Shown here: positions 15,399-25,143 of the stretch, in pieces
Position numbering within the stretch: the stretch's first letter is position 1
How the letters are laid out: each line of letters opens with the position of its first letter
Assembly (NCBI GenBank): GCA_900770195.1
Contig: CAAGJI010000037.1
Location: 1 to 46,646 of the forward strand
From: Oscillospiraceae bacterium
Lineage (GTDB): Bacteria; Bacillota; Clostridia; Oscillospirales; Ruminococcaceae
Direction: 5' to 3'
DNA length: 46,646 bases
The notes under the pieces: model-generated
Told to the model about the DNA's origin: nothing
The model's database searches: none
Seen by the model: the letters and a program-made list of their open reading frames with translations, nothing else
Made by a program: the position numbers and the translations under genes

Positions 15399-17252
15399 TT
15401 ATTCTGCAAGTGCTTTTTCTTTAAGCAGGCAAATATCCAAAACATTTACTTTGCCATCTTTGTTTACGTCTGCATTTTTCCAATATGCAAGATTTTTTTC
15501 TTCGCAAAGAATCCATTTTTGCAGATATACAACATCTGAAATATTTACTTTGGTATTTAAGTCAACATCTCCGTTTACTTCGTTTAAAATTGAATAAAAT
15601 GTGTTATAAAGGGCATTATTTCTCTTTGCAGGAGGTTTAAGTGCATTGTTTCTGTATAATCCGAAAGATTCTTCGTGATATGTATGGTAATTGAAACCGA
15701 CATTGTTTTCTGATAAAATATCGATCATATCGCCAACCCAGCGTTCGCCGCCTCGGTTTTCTTCAAATGCAACATAACAAGCACCATATTCACCGCAATA
15801 AAGCGGAACATTATATTTTTCTTTAAATTCAACATAAGTTTTCATTTTTGATTCAAGATAGTTTTTATCAAATTTACTTATACTGTCGGCAGTCCATATA
15901 TCAACTCTTGGACGTGCATTTGTTTCATCTGTTATATCTTCTGATTTAAAATAGCCTGTTGCTTTGTAAGAATGCCCGACTGTCGGAACAACAAAAGTAA
16001 CTCTTATATTTGCATCAGATGTTGTTCTTGTTATTTTCAGACAGCCATCATTGTTATGACCTTCATATTGAGTATATTTGCCGTCACCTGAATTGTTTGA
16101 TGACCAGAAATTGCAGCTTTTCATTGTGTCGAAACTTTCAGAAAAAGCTGTTCCTACATATTCGCCGTTTTCATCATATTCTTCAATTGTTATATCATCA
16201 GCAAAAACAGAACCGAGAGTTCCTGCATTTTCACATTGGAAAGTATATGCAAGAACCTGATTATCTTTAGTTACCTTAATAAGATTGCTTTCTTTATAAG
16301 TCCAGTCTGTGTCATCAGGGAAAACTTTTTCACCGTCGAATGTAGCAGTATACCAGTTTTCACCCGAAAGCATTACTTTTGATTCATCAGGATAGGTATT
16401 ATATTTTCCTGATGTGCCTGCCCAGCCCATACCCTGATGTGAAAATTCGTGCGGTTCATAAAGATGAAATTCATATGTTGTGTTGTCATCATCAAGGAGA
16501 ATACTTTCACAAGCTTTTGTTGCATCAATATTCCAGTTTATTGTTGTGTTTCCGGCTGACTGTGTTCCGATTAATCTTTCTGCAAAAATGATGTGGTTTG
16601 TGTCAACTGTTCTTATTTCATCTGTTATATTTTGTGCTATATCGTGCCATTTTTTATAAGGGTCTTCTGATTCTGTAACAGCTATAATAGGTTCATTTAC
16701 TATTCCATATCCTAATATATACGGTTCGTCCTTATAGTATTCAGCAATTTTTTTTCAGAGTGCTGCAAGTCTTTTCTGATTTTCTTCATCTGTCCAGAGT
16801 GCATAACCGTTTCCCTGTGACTGATAACCACCCTGAGGATAATGCATATTGAGTATAAGTTTAATACCATATTTTTTAGCCCATTCAAGGTTTTCATCTA
16901 TCCAGTCAAAACCTGTCTGACTGTATTCATATGGATTGCTGTCATCTTCAAAAAGTCCGTAATTAAGGTAAAATCTTACGGAATTGAAACCCATTTCTGC
17001 AAGTTCCCTGTAGCTGTCTTCTGTGTGATGAAGATTTTCAGGAGGTGTTTTCGGATTTGCCCATACGTTATTTCCAAATGCCATACCTTTTATAAGGTAA
17101 TCATTTCCGTCTGAATCGACAATTTTTTCACCGTTTACTTTGCAAAATCCTTCTTTTTCGGTATTTTCAGCAAAAGCTGTATAATTTACCATTGAAGAAA
17201 AAAGAACAGCTGATGAAACAGCAGAAAAAAGTATTTTTCTCCATTTTTTCAT
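15399..17252 (-). pseudogene. Dockerin-bearing GH5 endoglucanase, interrupted by TGA at codon 166
   Basis: A secreted cellulase-type gene of about 617 codons. A signal peptide covers residues 1-29 (KILFSAVSSAVLFSSM, ends AFAEN). The GH5 barrel starts at KVNGEKIVDSDGNDYLIKGM. The acid/base Glu is about residue 187 (GIVNEPI), the beta-6 motif is FHLYEPHEF, and the nucleophile Glu is about 488 (YCGEYGA). The chain ends in a type I dockerin (GDVDLNTKVNISDVV, then ADVNKDGKVNVLDICLL). An in-frame TGA at 16755-16757 sits where relatives have Trp (AAL-stop-KKIAEYYKDEP). The frame is intact on both sides, so one base change explains it. A module of ~160 residues resembling a CBM4/9-type sandwich is inserted between the catalytic glutamates. 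As written the product ends before the active site. AAGGAG precedes the ATG. Confidence 0.85.
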
Positions 17253-17284
17253 TGTAAAACTCCTTACTTTGTTATATTATGTTG

Positions 17285-17313
17285 ATTATAACACGTTTAA
17301 AGTGCAAAATCAA
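17285..17313 (-). promoter_or_regulatory. Sigma-A promoter of the GH5 gene
   Basis: On the minus strand TTGATT (17308-17313) and TATAAT (17285-17290) are 17 bases apart, with TG one base before the -10. It lies about 33 bases before the start codon. The intact promoter suggests the GH5 gene was disrupted recently or is still transcribed. Confidence 0.7.
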
Positions 17314-17402
17314 TAGAAATTATTTGAATTATATAGTTATTTATGTTTTGTTTTTATAAATAATTCAAATGATGAAAAAACGGTTAAAATTAACTTTTTT
17401 AT

Positions 17403-17431
17403 TTGACATAGTGCCTGTTATGTAGTATAAT
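17403..17431 (+). promoter_or_regulatory. Sigma-A promoter of aroB-aroA-aroC
   Basis: Consensus TTGACA (17403-17408) and TATAAT (17426-17431) with a 17-base spacer, starting a leader of about 42 bases. It diverges from the GH5 promoter across a 90-base AT-rich gap. Confidence 0.88.
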
Positions 17432-17479
17432 ATATAGTGTATAAAAATGCGTTAAAATGGAAAAAGGAGATTGTCTTTT

Positions 17480-18529
17480 ATGAAAAAAGTATCAGTACAT
17501 GCAAGTACAGATTATGATATATTAATTGAAAACGGACTTCTTGAAAAATCAGGCGAACTTATTTCAAAAGTCGTTAAAACAAGAAAAACTGTCGTTGTAA
17601 CAGATGATACGGTTAATTCACTTTATGCGGATAAAGTTGTTGAATCACTTGAAAAAAGCGGTTTTGAAACAGATGTTTTTGTTTTTGAACACGGTGAAAA
17701 ATCTAAATGTTCAAAAACACTTAATGAAATATATAATTTTCTTGCCGAAAAAAATATTACAAGGTCGGACTGCATCGTTGCACTCGGCGGCGGTGTTGTG
17801 GGCGATATAACCGGTTTTGCAGCTGCAACATTTTTAAGAGGTATAGACTACATTCAGATTCCTACAACACTTCTTGCACAGGTTGATTCATCTGTCGGCG
17901 GAAAAACTGCCATAGACCTGCCTTGCGGAAAAAATCTTGTTGGTGCATTTAAACAGCCTGCACTTGTTATCTGCGATCCTCTTACGCTTAATACTTTGCC
18001 ATCTGAAACAGTTTCGGACGGTATGGGTGAAGTTATAAAATATGGAATGATAAGAGATAAAAAACTTTTTGATACTCTCTGTAAAAATGATATAAAAAGT
18101 ATTTTTGATATTATCGGGGATATAATTTTTGAATGCGTTTCAATAAAAAGAGATGTTGTTGAAGAAGACGAAAAAGACAACGCTGTAAGAATGATACTTA
18201 ATTTTGGTCACACAATCGGACACGCTGTTGAAAGCTATTACCACTATGAAACATACACACACGGAAGTGCGGTTGCAATCGGTATGTGTATTATGTCTGA
18301 AAAAACTGCACCGAAGGAAGTTACTGAAAAGCTGAAAGAATGCGTTAAAAAGTATAATCTTCCTGTTTTGGCAGATGCACCGCTTGAAGAACTTGTTCCA
18401 CTTTGTGCAAACGACAAAAAGAGAAAAAGCAGCAGTATAAATTATATAGTATGTGAAAAAATAGGAAAAGCCGAAATCAGAACAGTTGAATTTGCTGAAT
18501 TTGAAAAGACTTTTTCGGCAAAGGAGTAA
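17480..18529 (+). CDS. aroB: 3-dehydroquinate synthase
   Basis: A 349-residue NAD- and metal-dependent enzyme turning DAHP into 3-dehydroquinate, the second shikimate-pathway step. Key stretches are VALGGGVVGDITGFAAATFL, PTTLLAQVDSSVGGKTAIDL, the NLVGAFKQP loop, the metal-binding NFGHTIGHAVE and the second His in YTHGSAVAIGM. The frame extends to a TTG at 17471, but that lies only 1 base after the GGAG; the ATG at 17480 has proper spacing (10 bases). It is first in the aroB-aroA-aroC-DUF4364 unit, 4 bases from aroA. Confidence 0.95.
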   Translation: MKKVSVHASTDYDILIENGLLEKSGELISKVVKTRKTVVVTDDTVNSLYADKVVESLEKSGFETDVFVFEHGEKSKCSKTLNEIYNFLAEKNITRSDCIVALGGGVVGDITGFAAATFLRGIDYIQIPTTLLAQVDSSVGGKTAIDLPCGKNLVGAFKQPALVICDPLTLNTLPSETVSDGMGEVIKYGMIRDKKLFDTLCKNDIKSIFDIIGDIIFECVSIKRDVVEEDEKDNAVRMILNFGHTIGHAVESYYHYETYTHGSAVAIGMCIMSEKTAPKEVTEKLKECVKKYNLPVLADAPLEELVPLCANDKKRKSSSINYIVCEKIGKAEIRTVEFAEFEKTFSAKE

Positions 18530-18533
18530 ACTG

Positions 18534-19772
18534 ATGAATATAACTATAAAACCATCTTTTTTAAGCGGAAGCGTTCATATTCCGTCTTCAAAAAGTATGA
18601 CTCACAGAATGCTTATTTGTGCAGCACTTGCTGACGGTACTTCCGTTATTGACGGAGTTGATTTTTCAAAAGATATAACTGCAACAATCGAGGCTATGAA
18701 GTCGCTTGGTGCTATTATAAGAACAAACGGAAACAGCGTTACAGTAAGAGGTATTGCTGTCCCAAGCCTTAATGCATCAATAAACTGTTTTGAAAGCGGT
18801 TCGACTTTAAGATTTTTGATACCTGTTGCGGCGGCACTCGGAACGGAAACAATTTTTTTAGGCGAGGGCAGACTTCCGAAAAGACCTATAACGGCTTATA
18901 TAAGAGAACTTCCGAAAAAAGGTATTGAATTTTCATATGAGGGAACTATGCCTTTTCAGATAAAAGGAAAGCTTGAAAGCGGTGTTTTTGAACTTGAGGG
19001 AGATGTTTCTTCACAGTATATAACAGGACTTTTATTTGCACTTCCTCTTCTTAAAGGCGATTCTGAAATAATTATGACATCACGTCTTGAATCAAAGCCT
19101 TATGTTGATTTGACAATTGAATGTTTAAGACTTTTCGGTGTTGAAGTTCTGGAAACTGAAAAGGGATACAAAATAAAAGGCAATCAGGAATATAAACCTT
19201 ATTCTGCAAAAGTTGAAGGCGACTATTCGCAGGCAGCATTTTTCTATGTTGCAAATGCACTTGGAAGCAATATAAAACTTGAAAATCTTTCAAAAGACAG
19301 CGTTCAGGGCGATAAGGCAATTGATAAAATCGTTTCAGAATGGATTGAAAACGAAAAGAACGGAAAAGATGTTTGTTTTGATATAAATGCAATGGATATT
19401 CCGGACCTTGTGCCTATTCTTGCGGTGCTTGGAACATTTGGAACAAAACCATCACGTATTAAAGGAGCAGAAAGGCTTAAAATAAAGGAAAGCGACAGAC
19501 TTCTTGCTGTTTCTGAAATGCTTAACACGCTTGGAGGAAAGGTGAAAGTACTCGATGACGGTTTATATATAGAGCCTGTCGAAAAGCTTAAAGGCGGTGA
19601 AATCGACAGTTTCGGTGACCACAGAATAGCGATGTGTGCGGCAATTGCAGCTACACGTTCTGAAAATAATGTTGTTATTGAAAATGCTGAATCCGTTGAA
19701 AAATCGTATCCGAAATTCTTTGAAGATTACAAGACACTTGGAGGTAAAATTGATGGCATCATTATGGGATAA
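18534..19772 (+). CDS. aroA: EPSP synthase (3-phosphoshikimate 1-carboxyvinyltransferase)
   Basis: A 412-residue enzyme joining PEP to shikimate-3-phosphate. Recognisable parts are PSSKSMTHRMLICAALADG at residues 17-35, DGVDFSKDI, ESGSTLRFLIPVAAALG near 88, RLPKRPITAYIREL near 117, QYITGLLFALPLL, KIKESDRLLAVSEML near 318 and GDHRIAMCAAIAA near 360. The ATG at 18534 is preceded by AAAGGAG; an upstream in-frame start at 18486 would lie inside aroB and has no ribosome site. Its end overlaps the start of aroC by 20 bases, so coupling is likely. Confidence 0.95.
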   Translation: MNITIKPSFLSGSVHIPSSKSMTHRMLICAALADGTSVIDGVDFSKDITATIEAMKSLGAIIRTNGNSVTVRGIAVPSLNASINCFESGSTLRFLIPVAAALGTETIFLGEGRLPKRPITAYIRELPKKGIEFSYEGTMPFQIKGKLESGVFELEGDVSSQYITGLLFALPLLKGDSEIIMTSRLESKPYVDLTIECLRLFGVEVLETEKGYKIKGNQEYKPYSAKVEGDYSQAAFFYVANALGSNIKLENLSKDSVQGDKAIDKIVSEWIENEKNGKDVCFDINAMDIPDLVPILAVLGTFGTKPSRIKGAERLKIKESDRLLAVSEMLNTLGGKVKVLDDGLYIEPVEKLKGGEIDSFGDHRIAMCAAIAATRSENNVVIENAESVEKSYPKFFEDYKTLGGKIDGIIMG

Positions 19773-20847
19773 TAATATTTCTATCCAGATATTTGGCGAA
19801 TCACACGGCCCTGCAATCGGAGTTGTTATAGATAATCTTCCTCCCGGGGAATATATCGATATGGAAAAAGTTTATGCTTTTATGTCGAGAAGAGCTCCAA
19901 AAAAGGACGGAACAACAACTTCAAGAAGTGAAAAAGATATACCGCAGGTGCTTTCAGGCGTTCTTGGCAACAGAACAACAGGAACTCCTCTTGCAGCTGT
20001 TATACAGAATACAGACACACATTCAAAGGATTACGGCAATATTTCAAAACTTGCACGACCGGGACATGCTGACTATACAGGTGCCATGAGATATCGTGGT
20101 TTTAATGATGTGAGAGGTGGCGGACATTTTTCAGGCAGACTTACAGCACCGCTTTGCTTTGCAGGTGCGGTTTGTTCGCAGATTCTTGAAAGACGTGGAA
20201 TTTATACAGGAGCACACGTTGCATCTGTTCATGGTATAAAAGATGAAAAATTCAGCAAGACAGAAGTTTCAAAAGAAGATATTTTGTCTGTCAGAGAAAA
20301 ATATTTTCCTGTTATCGATGATGCAAAAGGCGAAGAGATGAGAGCAGAAATTCAGAAAGTAAGGCTGGCTCAGGATTCTGTTGGCGGAGTTGTTGAATGT
20401 GCATGCATAAATGTTCCCGCAGGAATTGGTTCACCGATTTTTGACGGGCTTGAAAATTCAATTGCACAGCTTATTTTTGGTATTCCTGCCGTTAAGGGAC
20501 TTGAATTTGGTGCAGGTTTCAGGGCTTCTGAAATGCTTGGAAGCCAGAATAATGATGAATTTTTCATTGATGAAAAAGGTCATGTAAAATCTTATACAAA
20601 TAATCATGGCGGAATTTTAGGCGGAATTTCATCTGGTATGCCTATTACTTTAAATGTTGCTTTTAAGCCTACTCCTTCAATTTCGAAACCGCAGAAAACA
20701 ATCGACTACAGTTCAATGAAAAATGAAACACTTGTCATAAAAGGCAGACATGACCCGTGTATTGCTGCAAGGGCTGTTCCTTGTGTTGAATCAGCTGTTA
20801 ATATAGCGGTTCTTTCACATCTTCTTGAATATCCCAATTTCAGATAA
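19753..20847 (+). CDS. aroC: Chorismate synthase
   Basis: A 364-residue enzyme that uses reduced FMN to convert EPSP to chorismate. Signature parts are IFGESHGPAIGVVIDNLPPG at the start, RPGHADYTGAMRYRGFNDVR, GGGHFSGRLTAPLCFAGAV, NNHGGILGGISSGMPI and the C-terminal RHDPCIAARAVPCVESA. The ATG at 19753 follows GGAGG with 8 bases between, both inside the end of aroA. The frame is open further upstream but without a ribosome site. It completes the three-gene aro block; shikimate kinase is 10 kb away. Confidence 0.96.
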   Translation: MASLWDNNISIQIFGESHGPAIGVVIDNLPPGEYIDMEKVYAFMSRRAPKKDGTTTSRSEKDIPQVLSGVLGNRTTGTPLAAVIQNTDTHSKDYGNISKLARPGHADYTGAMRYRGFNDVRGGGHFSGRLTAPLCFAGAVCSQILERRGIYTGAHVASVHGIKDEKFSKTEVSKEDILSVREKYFPVIDDAKGEEMRAEIQKVRLAQDSVGGVVECACINVPAGIGSPIFDGLENSIAQLIFGIPAVKGLEFGAGFRASEMLGSQNNDEFFIDEKGHVKSYTNNHGGILGGISSGMPITLNVAFKPTPSISKPQKTIDYSSMKNETLVIKGRHDPCIAARAVPCVESAVNIAVLSHLLEYPNFR

Positions 20848-20878
20848 GAATTAACAGGTTTGAAAGGGGTGAAATCTG

Positions 20879-21505
20879 ATGCAGGACGATAATATTAAAA
20901 GAATGGCTGAAAGGGCTTTGCCGCAGCTTACTGATGTGCCTGTTATAAATATTCTTATATGCGACCTTATAAACAGACTTAAACGAAAAATAACAAAAAA
21001 TCAGCTTGCACATATACTTGTTGACAACGGAATTGTTAGTTATTTCTTTTTTCAGGAATCTTTTGCTTATCTTAAAGAATCAGGTTCACTGAGAACAGAA
21101 CCTGTTTGCGAATATCGCAAGGATAATGCGGAAAAAAAGATTGATGAAAAAATTACGCTTACAGAACAGGGTGAAACCTGTGCAAAAAAGCTGAAAAATT
21201 ATATTTCAAAAACATATCGTGATAAAGTTACTTCCTGTGCGATAAGTTATTTTTCAATGGAACAGTTTGAAGATCAGGTGAAGATAACCTATGAAAAAAA
21301 TAATGACGGGTATTATGTTCACGTAAGATGTCTGAACAAGGAAAGCGACCTTATGGATCTGAGATTCAATGTTTCATCACTTGAACAGGCAAAATTCCTT
21401 GGAAGAAAGGTTATGACGAATCCCAGCGAATTCTATGCGAAAGTCTGGAACGCTTTTGATACTTCGCCTGACCTGAAAAATAAAGATGAAATAATAGCTG
21501 AATAA
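20879..21505 (+). CDS. DUF4364-family winged-helix protein
   Basis: A 208-residue soluble protein resembling DUF4364, a Firmicutes family thought to be winged-helix DNA-binding proteins. The N-terminal ~95 residues read as a winged helix (VINILICDLINRLKRKITKN, FFFQESFAYLKESGSLRTEP, ITLTEQGETCAKKL). The C-terminal half is mixed alpha/beta with no motif I know (FNVSSLEQAKFLGRKVMTNP). AAAGGGG precedes the ATG. It follows aroC by 31 bases and ends the unit before a terminator; a role in regulating the aro genes is only a guess. Confidence 0.68.
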   Translation: MQDDNIKRMAERALPQLTDVPVINILICDLINRLKRKITKNQLAHILVDNGIVSYFFFQESFAYLKESGSLRTEPVCEYRKDNAEKKIDEKITLTEQGETCAKKLKNYISKTYRDKVTSCAISYFSMEQFEDQVKITYEKNNDGYYVHVRCLNKESDLMDLRFNVSSLEQAKFLGRKVMTNPSEFYAKVWNAFDTSPDLKNKDEIIAE

Positions 21506-21563
21506 TATTCTGACATTTTTGTAAAATTGAAGATATATGTTGAAATATAGAACAAATGTTGAA

Positions 21564-21599
21564 ATTCTGAAAATTAAAAAAATTTTCAGAATTTTTTTT
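21564..21599 (+). terminator. Terminator of the aro operon
   Basis: ATTCTGAAAATT (21564-21575) pairs perfectly with AATTTTCAGAAT (21581-21592) around five A, followed by a run of eight T. It lies about 60 bases after the DUF4364 stop. Confidence 0.82.
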
Positions 21600-21671
21600 A
21601 GTAAATTACACAAATTTCTGAGGTTCAAATTATACATAAGTAACAATATTTGTAAACCTTGCAGAAGCATA

Positions 21672-21705
21672 TTGATTTTTTTGTATAAATATGGTAAAAT
21701 ATAAT
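21672..21705 (+). promoter_or_regulatory. Probable promoter of the first GH9 gene
   Basis: TTGATT (21672-21677) and TAAAAT (21695-21700) are 17 bases apart; an overlapping TATAAT at 21700-21705 is an alternative -10. The start codon is about 50 bases downstream. Confidence 0.5.
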
Positions 21706-21757
21706 AGCATACTAATGTTTGTATGAAAGTTTATATTTTGGAAAGGATAATTTTATT

Positions 21758-24700
21758 ATGTTCAAAAAAGTATTGCAACAAGAGTAACAGCCGGTGCGTT
21801 GGGTATTGCAACAGCTGCTACATGCTTTGGCTCTGCAATAAATCTTGGAACTGCTGAAAAGGCTTCAGCTGCTTCAGATTCAAATTATGCCGAAGCACTT
21901 GCTTTGTCACTTTACTTCTTCGATTCAAATGAATGCGGTACAGAAGTAGACGACAACGCACTTACATGGAGAGGCAACTGCCACACTTATGATGCAAAGG
22001 CATCAATTGCAAATGCAACAAATTTCCCTTCACAGTACAAGTCACTTGTTGACCCGGACGGAGATGGATATGTTGACGTTTCAGGCGGTTATCACGATGC
22101 AGGCGACCACGTAAAATTCAATCTTACAAATGCATTTGCTTGTTCTTCACTTGCTATGTCATACTATCTTAACGATGGTGCTTATGACAAGGCAGGATGC
22201 ACAGCACATCTTTATGAAATTGTCAAGAAAATGTCTTCATATCTTATGAAAACAACATTCCTTGACGCAAGCGGAAATGTTGCAACTATTTGCTACAATG
22301 TTTCAGACAGCTCAGACCACAACTATTGGCAGGCTCCTGAAGTTCAGTCATACGACAGAAAAACATACTGGATGAGTGCTTCAAACAACAACCAGTCAAT
22401 CTGCGGTCAGATGGCATCAGCTCTTGCAGGTGCTTACTATGTGCTTAAGACATCAGATGCTTCATATGCTTCAGAGTGCTTGAAGTATGCAAAGGCTATT
22501 TATGACTTTGGTATGAAAAACAGCGGCAATGAAACAGCAGGTATGGGCGATATGTACGGCACAGAAAGCGGTACTGATGAACTCGCACTTGCTTCTGCAT
22601 GGCTCTATCTTGACGGTGCAGGTTCAAAGCCTACATATACAACAAAGGGTGATGGCTGCTACAATGGCGATTACTCAAATCTTGGCGACTACTACTATTA
22701 TTGCTGGAATAAAGTATGGAGCGGTTACGCTACGATGATGTATAAAATCACAGGTGATTCTTCATATGCATCAGAAATGAAATACGAACTTGACAGAAAG
22801 GGCGGCGTTCCTACAAATACATATAATGCAACTGATCAGGGTTCATGGGGTGCTTCACGTTACAACTGTGCACTTCAGATGCTTGCTCTTGGTCTTGCAA
22901 ACGGAGATTCAAGCTCAGCTTATGCACAGGGTGCAAAATATCAGATGGATTATATCCTTGGAAATAATCCTACAGGCTACAGCTTCCTCATCGGTTATGG
23001 CGACAAATGGCCTACACATATCCACCACAGAGCTGCAAACCCTGGCAACAGTTCAGCTTTTATAAGTGCTGATGTTACAAAGGAAAATCCAACAGCTAAG
23101 TATACAAACTATGGTATGCTCGTTGGTGGACCTTCAGATGCAAACGGTACATATCAGGATACAACAGAAAAGTATCAATTTACAGAACCTGCTCTTGATT
23201 ACAACTCATGCTTTGTACTTGCTTGTGCAGGCCTTGTAAATACATTCGGCGGTGATTCATCAGCTATCAACTCACTTATTTCAAGTGCAAGCGAAATTGA
23301 TGCAAATCACAACTTTAACGGTGGTTCAACACCTGTAGTTACAACAACTACAACAACAGCTGCTACAAAGGTTACAACTACAACAACAAAATCAGAAGCT
23401 CAGCCGGCAGGCGATGCTATAGACTTTAAAGAAGGCAGTACTGTTGGCGATGATGGAACTACATATAAGTTCATCGAATTCGCACCTGGCAAACCAAACG
23501 CACCTGGCAACTACAGCAAGATAACAGTTACATATGAAGTTACTTCAAATGATACTGAAAGTTCAGGTTCATTCGGTACATGGACAGGTACATGGGATCA
23601 GGTTGACTTCGAAAAGGTTGCAGTAAAAGACGGTAAAGTTTCTGTAACATATGATGTACCTGAAAATGTTGGAGCAACAGTTAAGTGCAGTGTTTACTGG
23701 CCTGGCGAAAGCTCAGTTAAATTTTTAAGCGTTGTTGGCGAATCATCTTCAACACCGGCAGTATCATCAACAACAAAGACAACAGCAAAGCCTACTACAC
23801 CAACTACAACAAAAACAACTGCTGCACCATCACAGGCAGGCAGTGATATTAAGTACACAGAAGCATCAGAAAAGGGCGATGACGGCAAGGTTTACAAGTA
23901 TATTGAATTTGCTCCTGGCAATAACAAGTCAATTTCTGTAACATATAAAGTTAAGTCATCAGACACAGAAAGTACAGGTTCATTCGGTACATGGACAGGT
24001 ACATGGGATGAAGTTAAATTCAAGGAAGATGTTAAAAATGGTACAGTTACTGTAACATATAACGTTCCTTCAAATGTTGGTCAGACTGTTAAGTGCAGCG
24101 TTTACTGGCCAGGTGCTGATTCAGTTGAATTTGTAAGCGTAACAGGTTCATCATCATCAGCTCCTGTTGTTACAACATCTACAACAAAGTCAGGTTCATC
24201 ATCTTCATTAGGCGGATATAATGTTGAATACAAAAAGAAAATAACATATTCAGAACTTCCAACAAGCGACAAGATGATTGGTTTCGACTGGTCAGATTTC
24301 GGCATTGGTGCTGATGAAAAAATCACAGGTGTTGATGTTAATATTTCTACAGGCAGCAAACAGATTGGTAAATGGCAGGGTGCATTTGGTTCATCAACAA
24401 AGGTTGCTCCTGACTACTGGACACAGACAGATGATATGCAGCAGGTTATAAATGCCAAGAAGGGTACAATTTCATGGGATATAGACTCTGCAACATCTGA
24501 AATGATTCAGACAGAATACGGCGGACAGCTTAAAGTTGGTTTCTGGTGGATTGACTGTGATACATTCAAAATTGATTCAATAACAGTTTACACAGACAAA
24601 AACCCTAAGGGTTCAGTTACAACAACAGCTGCAACAACTACAACAGCAAAGACAACAGCAAAGACAACAGCAAAGACAACTGTTGCAACAACTACAACAA

Positions 24701-24948
24701 CAACTCCATCAACTGCAAAGCCTGAATATGATGCAAAGGCAACATTATATGGCGATGTAAACATAGATGGTAAGGTAACAATTGCAGACGCTGTATTACT
24801 TAATAAGTACCTTGTTAAGAGTGCATCACTTACAGACACACAGAAAGCAAATTCAGATTGTAAGCTTGATAATGTAATTACATCAGATGATACACTTGCA
24901 ATACTTAAATATATAGTTGGAACATACGATTCACTTCCGGCTAAATAA
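21758..24948 (+). CDS. Dockerin-bearing GH9 cellulase with a frameshift in the signal peptide
   Basis: A multimodular secreted endoglucanase of about 1063 residues if one missing A is restored. From the ATG at 21758 (AAAGGAT upstream) the frame reads MFKK and then hits a stop at codon 10. With seven instead of six A at 21763-21768 it continues as MFKKSIATRVTAGALGIA, a normal signal peptide ending near ASAA. The GH9 domain runs to about 23320, with GGYHDAGDHVKFN, HIHHRAAN and acid/base Glu in TEPALDYN. After a Thr-rich linker come two ~100-residue repeats of one module (about 23410-23745 and 23840-24150, both with GTWTGTWD and CSVYWPG), then a third module (about 24205-24600), a KTTA-repeat linker and a type I dockerin (YGDVNIDGKVTIADAVLL). 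The tail modules may be ruminococcal CBMs. The only in-frame alternative start, TTG at 21799, would lack the basic signal-peptide head. Confidence 0.85.
24643..24678 (+). repeat. 3 x 12-bp tandem repeat in the GH9 linker
   Basis: ACAGCAAAGACA is repeated three times exactly, encoding Thr-Ala-Lys-Thr units of the linker before the dockerin. Copy-number change would alter linker length by 4 residues per unit without shifting the frame. Confidence 0.75.
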
Positions 24949-24965
24949 AAATATCCGAAAATCAG

Positions 24966-24996
24966 ACAGGGACCGTGAAAACGGTCTCTGTTTTTT
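24966..24996 (+). terminator. Terminator of the first GH9 gene
   Basis: ACAGGGACCGT and ACGGTCTCTGT form an 11-bp stem with one G-U pair around GAAA, followed by six T. Confidence 0.82.
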
Positions 24997-25108
24997 GTTT
25001 ATTAAGTTAAAATCAGGTGAAAAAGAAAATAAACACTATTGAATTGTTAATGTTGCACAAAAAGCATATACACTGATTATTTATTTTTACTGAATTTAAA
25101 AAAAACAC

Positions 25109-25137
25109 TTTACATTTTTGTAAAAATATACTATAAT
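25109..25137 (+). promoter_or_regulatory. Sigma-A promoter of the second GH9 gene
   Basis: TTTACA (25109-25114) and TATAAT (25132-25137) are separated by 17 bases. Transcription would start near 25144, giving a leader of about 170 bases. The stretch 24997-25108 upstream shows only AT-rich sequence. Confidence 0.8.
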
Positions 25138-25143
25138 AGAGAA

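Noticed and set aside
16755..16757. TGA read as Trp by a changed genetic code
   Set aside because: Trp is coded by TGG throughout, and TGA is a clear stop for the MATE, rseP, glnN and leader ORFs.
21799..21801. TTG as the true start of the first GH9
   Set aside because: It has no ribosome site and removes the basic head of the signal peptide, while ATG at 21758 has both; a one-base deficit in the A-run explains the data better.
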